12,736 nucleotides of DNA from CAZXDS01 sp964639525 (GTDB lineage: Bacteria; Bacteroidota; Ignavibacteria; Ignavibacteriales; Melioribacteraceae). Positions 6,806 to 12,736 of this stretch are shown here, piece after piece; position 1 is the first letter of the stretch, and every line of letters begins with the position of its first letter. The stretch is taken from contig CAZXDS010000095.1 in the NCBI GenBank assembly GCA_964639525.1, forward strand, positions 1-12,736, in the 5' to 3' direction. A program made the position numbers and the translations under genes. The notes under the pieces were generated by a model. It searched no databases. It was not told the origin of the DNA and was given only the letters and a program-made list of their open reading frames with translations.

Positions 6806-7144
6806 TTAAAGAGCTTCCCTTCCGGATTCGTCTGTACGAATTCTGATTGCATCCTCAATATTGGAGACAAAAATTTTGCCATCGCCAACCTGACCCGTTT
6901 TTGCAGTTTTTAATATTGCCTTAATAACTGTTTCTGAAAGGTCATCATCAACAACAACTTCGATTTTTATTTTCGGTACAAACTCTATTTGATATTCACT
7001 TCCCCGATAAGTTTCTGTGTGTCCTTTTTGCCTGCCGTATCCGCGAACTTCCGACAAAGTCAAACCGCGAATTCCCTCTTCCAACAAAGCTTCTTTTACT
7101 TCGTCAAGTTTAAATGGTCGAATAATTGCTTCAATTTTTTTCAT
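6806..7144 (-). CDS. glnB: Nitrogen regulatory PII protein
   Basis: Trimeric cytoplasmic signal protein that senses ATP/ADP and 2-oxoglutarate and controls nitrogen uptake and assimilation. The 112 residues from ATG 7144 match the usual PII length, and a GGAG lies 5 bases upstream of that ATG. A GTG two codons earlier (7150) would add two residues but lacks a well-placed ribosome site. MKKIEAIIRPFKLDEVKEAL is the classic start. The T-loop YGRQKGHTETYRGSEYQIEFVPK holds Tyr51, the residue uridylylated in proteobacteria. TGQVGDGKIFV and the IRTDESGREAL end are the nucleotide-binding B- and C-loop regions. GlnB and GlnK cannot be separated reliably by sequence, and no amtB or glnA lies beside it. 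It sits 13 bases after secA, an unusual neighbour. Confidence 0.95.
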   Translation of the reverse strand: MKKIEAIIRPFKLDEVKEALLEEGIRGLTLSEVRGYGRQKGHTETYRGSEYQIEFVPKIKIEVVVDDDLSETVIKAILKTAKTGQVGDGKIFVSNIEDAIRIRTDESGREAL

Positions 7145-7157
7145 ACTCACTCCGACG

Positions 7158-10100
7158 TTAGCCTATTTTACCGTGGCAGTTTTTATACTTTTTCCCGCTT
7201 CCGCAAGGACACGGTTCATTTCTTCCAACTTTTTTTTCTACATGAACAGGCTGACGAGCTCCTCTGTTTTCGCTTTGCTCGGCACCCTGGTCTCCGCCTT
7301 GCAATCCCATATTGGTCGAACTATCTTTGGTTGTTCTTAATCGCTGTACTTGAATTTTTCTCTGGGCTTGCACCTGCGTTTCCTCTTGGGGGAAAAACTT
7401 AAATGCAAATGCGATTACTTCATTTCTCACATCTTCAATAAGTTGAACAAAAAGATGAAATGCTTCGCCTTTGTATTCAACAAGCGGATCTTTCTGCCCG
7501 TAAGCACGCAGCCCAATTCCTTCTTTCAAATCATCCATTTCACGGAGATGCTCTTTCCATTTAGTATCAATAACACTAAGCACTGCAAATCTTTCGAGAC
7601 GCGCCATTAATTCTATTCCCAGCATTTCTTCTTTCTGTGAATAAAATTCTGTGGCTGCATTCATTATTTTCTTTTTAATGTTATCCCGCTCCGAATCTCT
7701 AATTTCTTCGGGCAAAATTTTCACATCGACCAATAAATGAGTCATTAACGTATTGTGTATTTCGTCAATTTCAGCATTTTCAAAATGTTTGTCCAAAAGC
7801 TCATCAACATATTCATCAAGCATATCAAGGATTTCATCTTTCAGTCGTTCACCTTCAAGTGCTTGCTTTCTTCTGTTGTAAATTACTTCACGCTGTTGAT
7901 TCATTACGTCATCATACTCAAGCAATCTTTTACGAATGGCAAAGTTATTTTCTTCCACTTTCTTTTGAGCACGTTCAACAGATTTGGTAATCATCGAGTG
8001 TTCAATAGCTTCGCCCTCTTCCATACCCACGCGGCGCATAACATTTGTAACTCTATCGCTGCCGAAAAGTCGCATTAAATCATCTTCAAGACAAATGAAA
8101 AACTTTGTAGTTCCGGGGTCTCCCTGTCGTCCGGCACGTCCGCGCAACTGCCTGTCAATTCTTCGGGATTCATGTCTTTCGGTACCGAGAATGTAAAGTC
8201 CGCCTTTATCTACAACTCCGGCGCCGAGTTTAATATCAGTACCACGACCGGCCATATTGGTTGCAATTGTTATAGCTCCGGGCTGACCGGCAGATTCAAC
8301 AATTTCCGCTTCCCGCTGATGCTGTTTTGCATTTAACACATTATGCTGAACGCCTTGCCTCTTCAGCATTCTACTCAAAGTTTCAGAAACATCAACGCTG
8401 GTAGTACCAACAAGCACAGGTCTTTTTTCTTCTCGCAGCGATTTTATTTTTTCGATTACCGCATTAAATTTTTCACGTCTTGTTCTATATATTGCATCAT
8501 TTTCGTCATCTCTGGCAATTGGTCTGTTTGTCGGGATAACGTTAACTTCAAGTTTATATATCTCGTAAAACTCGCCTTCTTCCGTTTCGGCTGTTCCGGT
8601 CATACCGGCAAGTTTTTTATATAATCTAAAATAATTTTGCAGGGTAATTGTAGCAAGTGTTTGTGTGTCTTTTTCAACTTTAACATTTTCCTTTGCTTCA
8701 ATAGCTTGATGAAGTCCATCGGAATATCTTCTTCCGGGAAGTACGCGTCCGGTAAACTCATCAACAATGGCAATTTTCCCGTCTTCGGTAATAACGTATT
8801 CGTCATCTTTTTCAAATAAAGTATAAGCCCGCAAAAGTTGATTCAGCGTATGAATAATCTCACTTTTTTCGCTGTATGTGTTATAGAGTTTGTCTTTCTC
8901 CTTAAGTTTTTCATCTTCAGATAAAGTTGTATTCTTTTCAATATCGTGAATTATTTCGCCAAGATCGGGCAAAACAAAAAAGTCCTTTCCTTCGGAAGAA
9001 CCTGAGGCTAATTCATCCCTGCCTTTTTCAGTCAAGTCAATTGAATTATTTTTTTCCTCAATTGCATAAAAGAGTTCATCATCAATTTCGTGCATTCGTT
9101 TTCCGTTATCTCGCAAAAACTCCAGCTCGGTTGACTGCATTAATTTTTTATATTCCGGTTCTCCAAAAAGTTTTATCAATTTTTTGTTTTTAGGGAACCC
9201 CCTGAACGCTCTTAAAAGATTTACACCGGCTTGAGCCTGATCTGCTTTTTCGCTGCTTTTCAGTAATTGTTCAGCTTCATTAACAATTGAGGCAACGAAT
9301 TGAGCCTGCTTTTTGAAAAGCCGCTCGACCTTTGGTCTCATTTCATTGAATTTTTGATTATCAGAATCAACCGGACCGGAAATAATAAGAGGAGTTCGAG
9401 CTTCGTCAATTAACACCGAATCAACTTCATCAACAATTGCGTAATTATGAGGTCTCTGCACGCGATGTTCTTTTTCGATTGCCATATTATCACGCAAATA
9501 ATCAAAACCGAACTCGTTGTTTGTTCCATAAGTAATATCTTGATTATACATTACTTTTCTTTTATCGGAATCCATTGTGTTTAAAATAACACCGACAGTT
9601 AATCCGTGAAATCTAAAAATTTCACTCATCCACTCGCTATCACGTTTTGCCAAATAATCATTAACCGTAACAAGGTGAACTCCGCGTTCGGTAAGAGCAT
9701 TTAAATACATTGGAAGAGTTGCAACAAGTGTTTTTCCTTCACCGGTAGCCATTTCCGCAATTTTTCCTTGATGCAGAACGATTCCGCCAATCAATTGAAC
9801 ATCGTAAGGAACCATGTTCCACGTTACTTTATTTCCGGCAACCATCCACGAAGTTCCGACCAATCTACGGCAAGTATCTTTAACAACGGCAAATGCCTGC
9901 GGAAGAAGTTCATTTAACGTATCTTCATATTCTTCATCAAGTCGTTCGTTTAAGTCTTCAAGTTCGTCGTAAATTTTATTACGGTCGCCCGAAAAATCAT
10001 CGGCTGTAAGTTCGCTGTTTAATTCATCAATTTTATCGTGTAATTCTTTGGTCCTGCTTTTTAATACTTCCTTAAATTCAATCGTTTTTGCTTTTAACTC

Positions 10101-10223
10101 ATCGTCTGTTAAACTTTGTAACTTTTCATATTCTACATTAATTTCATCAACAACCGGCCATAAGTCTTTTAAAGCCTTAGCATTTTTATCGCCGAATATT
10201 TTTTTAGCGAATCCTTTTAACAT
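7158..10223 (-). CDS. secA: Protein translocase motor ATPase SecA
   Basis: ATP-driven motor that pushes preproteins through SecYEG at the inner membrane. It has 1021 residues, longer than E. coli SecA (901), owing to an acidic insertion near 60-100 and another near 310-450, as in other FCB SecAs. Seen in order: Walker A MATGEGKT (158-165), Walker B VDEVDSVLIDEARTPLI (264-280), motor motifs AGMTGTA (539-545) and TNMAGRGTDIKLG (655-667), and RGRAGRQGDPG (694-704). The C-terminal zinc-binding SEC-C motif is C1005, C1007, C1016 and H1017. A low-complexity Gln/Gly-rich linker precedes that motif. The start is ATG 10223 with GGAG 9 bases upstream. It is the likely first gene of the unit secA-glnB-TPR-AlbA_2. 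Confidence 0.98.
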   Translation of the reverse strand: MLKGFAKKIFGDKNAKALKDLWPVVDEINVEYEKLQSLTDDELKAKTIEFKEVLKSRTKELHDKIDELNSELTADDFSGDRNKIYDELEDLNERLDEEYEDTLNELLPQAFAVVKDTCRRLVGTSWMVAGNKVTWNMVPYDVQLIGGIVLHQGKIAEMATGEGKTLVATLPMYLNALTERGVHLVTVNDYLAKRDSEWMSEIFRFHGLTVGVILNTMDSDKRKVMYNQDITYGTNNEFGFDYLRDNMAIEKEHRVQRPHNYAIVDEVDSVLIDEARTPLIISGPVDSDNQKFNEMRPKVERLFKKQAQFVASIVNEAEQLLKSSEKADQAQAGVNLLRAFRGFPKNKKLIKLFGEPEYKKLMQSTELEFLRDNGKRMHEIDDELFYAIEEKNNSIDLTEKGRDELASGSSEGKDFFVLPDLGEIIHDIEKNTTLSEDEKLKEKDKLYNTYSEKSEIIHTLNQLLRAYTLFEKDDEYVITEDGKIAIVDEFTGRVLPGRRYSDGLHQAIEAKENVKVEKDTQTLATITLQNYFRLYKKLAGMTGTAETEEGEFYEIYKLEVNVIPTNRPIARDDENDAIYRTRREKFNAVIEKIKSLREEKRPVLVGTTSVDVSETLSRMLKRQGVQHNVLNAKQHQREAEIVESAGQPGAITIATNMAGRGTDIKLGAGVVDKGGLYILGTERHESRRIDRQLRGRAGRQGDPGTTKFFICLEDDLMRLFGSDRVTNVMRRVGMEEGEAIEHSMITKSVERAQKKVEENNFAIRKRLLEYDDVMNQQREVIYNRRKQALEGERLKDEILDMLDEYVDELLDKHFENAEIDEIHNTLMTHLLVDVKILPEEIRDSERDNIKKKIMNAATEFYSQKEEMLGIELMARLERFAVLSVIDTKWKEHLREMDDLKEGIGLRAYGQKDPLVEYKGEAFHLFVQLIEDVRNEVIAFAFKFFPQEETQVQAQRKIQVQRLRTTKDSSTNMGLQGGDQGAEQSENRGARQPVHVEKKVGRNEPCPCGSGKKYKNCHGKIG

Positions 10224-10251
10224 TAAAAATCTCCATATGTTTTTCTGAATT

Positions 10252-10282
10252 TAAAATTAACTAAAGGGGTTTTGAAAAGCAA
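10252..10282 (-). promoter_or_regulatory. Possible secA promoter
   Basis: On the minus strand a TTG (10282-10280) is followed after 20 bases by TAATTTTA (10259-10252), one base off the Bacteroidota TAnnTTTG element. This leaves a leader of about 25 bases with GGAG before the secA ATG. This is a pattern match only; in AT-rich DNA such matches arise by chance. Confidence 0.3.
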
Positions 10283-10354
10283 TTTAGTACAGCATATCTG
10301 ACCTTAATAAAGAAATTATTTTAAGTGGAAAAAACCAATCTGTAATAGCGGTAT

Positions 10355-10428
10355 ATTAGGTTAGATTTTTAATCAATCATGTTGTGTTGAAGATTAGACC
10401 TTTGAAACAACAAACCGCCTAACCTAAT
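10355..10428. repeat. 10-bp inverted repeat ATTAGGTTAG / CTAACCTAAT in the secA upstream region
   Basis: Perfect 10-bp arms at 10355-10364 and 10419-10428 are separated by 54 bases. Within the loop TGTTGT (10380-10385) can pair with ACAACA (10407-10412), giving a two-tier stem. Neither side ends in a U-tract, so it is not a standard intrinsic terminator. The GTT/AAC polarity is opposite to that of an attC. It lies in the 268-bp region 10224-10491 between the beta-barrel gene and secA, which otherwise shows only the possible promoter and a weak hairpin at 10459-10481 (ACAT..CCAG loop CCGG..ATGT), just after the upstream gene's stop. Confidence 0.55.
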
Positions 10429-10491
10429 TTATCATTTACTTTTCCGGGAGATATTACGACATCCAGAATAACCGGTGATGTTGCGATGTAA

Positions 10492-11169
10492 TTAAAATAA
10501 ATATCTTAAATTTATATTCATCATTATTTCCGGACTGGTATCTAAAATATTGTAACCCAACGCGCCACGAATATGAATTTCATTATACAAATTATAACTA
10601 AGTCCACCACTTAACATTATAAAATCACTATGGTAGGAATAATTCGAAGTATAATTACCTTCTCCGATAAAATCTAATTTATTGGTAATAGGGTAACTTA
10701 AGCCAGCACCAAATATATAGTAGTATTTCCCAAATAATTTCGATTCGTAAATTAATGCCGCCTTAGCTGTCAACCCTATATTGTTCAAAATATTCTGTCG
10801 ATAAGAACTCCAGATTCCAATACTACCCTCTGTTACTTCATAATAGGGACCTACAGATAGTTTTAAGTCTTCATCAATAAGTTTATATTTCGCTATAATT
10901 ATAGCATTAGATTCATCAAAATTAAAAGCATCCCCGCGAAAATTAAGATGGACTGCCAACGCAATTGTTGAGGATATTTTATAACCTCCTTGAAGATACA
11001 AATCAGTATTATTTGATTTTGGACTCTCTATATCCAAAACGCCACTTTCCAAATAATTATTGTCCGCCATATCGAAATATGAGTAAAGCAATGTGCTTGA
11101 ACTAAAAGTTTGAGAATTAATATTTGCAGTTACCGCAAAAAGCAATACAATAACAACGAATGACTTCAT
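10492..11169 (-). CDS. Secreted, probable outer-membrane beta-barrel protein of unknown function
   Basis: A 225-residue protein. The start chosen is ATG 11169 because GGAGG (11179-11175) lies 5 bases upstream. An in-frame ATG at 11181 would place that ribosome site inside the gene and spoil the signal peptide. MKSFVVIVLLFAVTANINSQ is a clear signal peptide with likely cleavage near NSQ/TF. The mature chain alternates polar and hydrophobic residues, with many Tyr, Gly and Asn (YKISSTIALAVHLNFRG, LSVGPYYEVTEG, KYYYIFGAGLSYPI). It ends in NLRYLF with the C-terminal Phe typical of outer-membrane barrels. No family is recognised. It is preceded by TATAAT-like DNA (11190-11185) and a short region ending at the assembly gap. 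It could be a porin-like or adhesion-type small barrel. Confidence 0.7.
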   Translation of the reverse strand: MKSFVVIVLLFAVTANINSQTFSSSTLLYSYFDMADNNYLESGVLDIESPKSNNTDLYLQGGYKISSTIALAVHLNFRGDAFNFDESNAIIIAKYKLIDEDLKLSVGPYYEVTEGSIGIWSSYRQNILNNIGLTAKAALIYESKLFGKYYYIFGAGLSYPITNKLDFIGEGNYTSNYSYHSDFIMLSGGLSYNLYNEIHIRGALGYNILDTSPEIMMNINLRYLF

Positions 11170-11184
11170 AACAACCTCCATTAA

Positions 11185-11190
11185 ATTATA
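11185..11190 (-). promoter_or_regulatory. Possible -10 box (TATAAT) for the beta-barrel gene
   Basis: TATAAT on the minus strand lies 15 bases before the ATG chosen for the downstream gene and just before its GGAGG, so a transcript from it would have a very short leader. No convincing -35 is seen, and the region upstream soon reaches the N gap. AT-rich chance match is possible. Confidence 0.2.
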
Positions 11191-11212
11191 TAGTAATTAC
11201 ACTTATTTGCTG

Positions 11213-11230
11213 CATAACGGCGTCGCTTTT
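11213..11230 (-). other. attC-like end (GCCGTTATGC) next to the assembly gap
   Basis: On the minus strand the bases after the gap read AAAAGCGACGCCGTTATGC. CGCCGTTAT is identical to the right-hand junction of the cassette at 3050-3057, and a GTT in this context is the usual 3' end of an attC. The reverse reading (GCATAACGGCG) could equally be an R'' start. The other half would lie in the Ns, so no palindrome can be tested. Short and therefore weak on its own. Confidence 0.35.
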
Positions 11231-11330
11231 NNNNNNNNNNNNNNNNNNNNNNNNNNNNNNNNNNNNNNNNNNNNNNNNNNNNNNNNNNNNNNNNNNNNNN
11301 NNNNNNNNNNNNNNNNNNNNNNNNNNNNNN
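11231..11330. other. Scaffold gap of 100 N
   Basis: Exactly 100 Ns, the conventional placeholder for a gap of unknown size. The flanks may not be truly adjacent at this distance. Any open reading frame drawn through it is an artefact: the residues KSDAVMQQISVITI read from 11186-11230 should not be taken as the end of the upstream protein. Confidence 0.97.
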
Positions 11331-12736
11331 GAAAACAATTTTTCTGCAATTACTTCATGATATTTTTCTGATGCATAAATACCATTATCGCGAAAATATT
11401 CATTAATGTTTTTTGACTTAATATTTAGTAATTCAACATAAGAAATATTTTGATCTTTAAGTCTGTGCTTAAAAAACTCATCTAACTTTTTGCAAAGAAA
11501 AGGCTCATAGGAACTATTATTTCTGTTTCCTATTCCCAAAACTATCGGGATTATATCGTTTGCATCGCAAAATCCAACTATATTGGATGTAAGTTCAAAG
11601 TATTTGTTTAGAGAATATTTTAAATTTCCGAATATTTTTCCCGCTTTGTAATTAAAATTAACAAGTATTCTGTGTAATTTTGTTTGATTATTATCAGGTT
11701 TAAATACAATACTTTTTTCAAATTTTAAAATATTGAATTTTTCTGTATTCCAAATTTTTAGAGACGGAATATTTAATGAATATCTTCTCTTTCCTCTTTT
11801 GTTCAAATATTTATAAAGAAATTTTACAACTCTTAAAAAAGGCTCCGGTCTAACATGAAAAATTAGAAAATCAATTTGAGCTGTTTTTTTATAATTGATA
11901 ATTTTCTTCAGACAGGAATTAAACCTCTCATAACGAATAATATTGATATTAAGTTCTATATTATAAGCGCTTTCAATTTTTCTTTTTAATCTTTGGTGAA
12001 ATAAATCTTCAAATAAAATATCGTTTTGCACGGGAAAACAGCCTCCAACAAATGTTAGATAAATGGTCTTCTTCCTTTTTTGTGCGATATAATTTTTAGC
12101 AGCTATATACTCCTGCGGGGATATTAAGACTTTATCTTTCTCTAAAATGGAAAATGCTTTTCTTTTACTATTTTTTTCAAAAGAGGTAATAATTTGCTCT
12201 GCATCTTTGGAGGATACTTTTAAATCTAATCTATGTTTTATTAGCCTATCAAAAGGTATGTGTTCATTCTCTTTTTTAAATCGGTTGAGTATTTTAGTTT
12301 GCTTGCTTGTCAAAGTTGTATGTGCAACATCATTACCAAAAATATTATATAAATAATGCAACATGGATTTATAGAAAGAATAGTTGTCTAATTCTAAGTA
12401 CGGCGAATGGAGAATTGATAACTTCTTTGGCGCAAGAACAAAATATAAATGCTTAATCCATTTCCAATATTCTATACTATTTTGATGAAAAAAAGGAAAT
12501 GAGTTTATACTTAAATTGTAATCGCAATGCCCAAAACCATAACGTTTTATTTTAGGATTTGGCGTTTTAACAATCAACTCTAAATTTGATAGTCCATTTT
12601 TGCTTTCTATTGTTGGAATAATTTCATTGTAAGAAATATTATTTTCTGCTAAAAGTTTCTCAAATTTCTGTATTTCTTCTGTTGATTCAATTTTTGGTAG
12701 AATTATTGAGTTTACAAAACAATTGGATAAGGTTTT
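11331..12736 (-). CDS. Partial: HpcH/HpaI (citrate-lyase-beta-like) aldolase domain joined to an SGNH-like domain
   Basis: About 468 codons are open, entering from the right window edge and running into the gap, so both ends are missing. The TTG at 12577 is an internal codon, since the frame continues upstream without a stop. Near the edge the sequence FVNSIILPKIESTEEIQKF, NEIIPTIESKNGL and YGFGHCDYNL follows the order and spacing of the metal-site strands of CitE/HpcH-type TIM barrels. SKQTKIL and KAFSILEKDKVLISP match the family's IHPxQ and KG..xxDGKxID regions. From about 12070 downward a second domain begins TIYLTFVGGCFPV, like the GDS block of SGNH hydrolases but with GGC. It ends near the gap with DNGIYASEKYHEVIAEKL, like the DGxH block but with N and Y in the catalytic places. 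Such proteins often sit in surface-polysaccharide loci, but the substrate is unknown. Confidence 0.6.

Noticed and set aside
6989..7402. Plus-strand ORFs over glnB and the end of secA
   Set aside because: Antisense shadows of two well-supported genes, with Phe/Ser-rich composition typical of reverse-frame reading.
10355..10428. Inverted repeat as an attC site
   Set aside because: The arms begin with GGTTAG and end with CTAACC, the reverse polarity of R''/R', and no L''/L' pairing with extrahelical bases is seen.
10431..10491. Short plus-strand reading PGDITTSRITGDVAM as a gene remnant
   Set aside because: Too short and with no convincing family match; it overlaps a weak hairpin after the beta-barrel gene.
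11186..12577. 463-residue ORF running through the gap
   Set aside because: The Ns are translated as unknown residues and the tail beyond them is an artefact. The frame also extends upstream of 12577 to the window edge, so neither end is real.

Overview
The window is AT-rich and probably comes from a draft or metagenome-assembled genome of the Bacteroidota/Chlorobiota (FCB) superphylum, perhaps an Ignavibacteria-like lineage. This is inferred from protein style: a 1021-residue SecA with internal insertions and a C-terminal zinc motif, a large TPR lipoprotein of the FCB type, a small signal-peptide beta-barrel protein, TAnnTTTG-like promoter elements and often weak Shine-Dalgarno sequences. A 100-N scaffold gap (11231-11330) confirms a draft assembly.

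Layout. (1) 55-3863, plus strand: the RNA methyltransferase gene rlmN and a SpoU/TrmH-family RNA methyltransferase flank what was once an intact 106-codon small multidrug resistance gene of the Gdx/SugE (guanidinium exporter) type. That gene is now split. An 1820-bp segment (1234-3053) carrying a two-gene restriction-modification system, followed by an attC-like imperfect palindrome, sits exactly at a GTT triplet in codon 37. The first seven bases of the insert plus the last base of the palindrome form GTTAGGGC, the exact complement of GCCCTAAC at the start of the palindrome. This is the expected product of integron-integrase recombination of a circular cassette into a secondary GTT site. No integrase gene or cassette array is visible. 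A second, 58-bp insertion (3167-3224) breaks the 3' half of the same gene; removing both restores a gap-free SMR protein whose stop codon abuts the trmH-like start.

(2) 3876-10223, minus strand, read right to left: secA, glnB (PII), a 745-residue TPR lipoprotein, and an AlbA_2/Schlafen-like protein with a winged helix. Spacings of 13-15 bp suggest one transcription unit led by secA.

(3) 10224-12736, minus strand: an intergenic region with a 10-bp inverted repeat, a secreted beta-barrel-like protein, an integron-like GCCGTTATGC motif beside the assembly gap, and the internal part of a large protein. That protein appears to join a citrate-lyase-beta/HpcH-HpaI-like aldolase domain to an SGNH-like domain with substituted catalytic residues.

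The main discovery candidate is the restriction-modification integron cassette outside any integron, which inactivated a gdx-type transporter gene inside an rlmN-gdx-trmH gene string.
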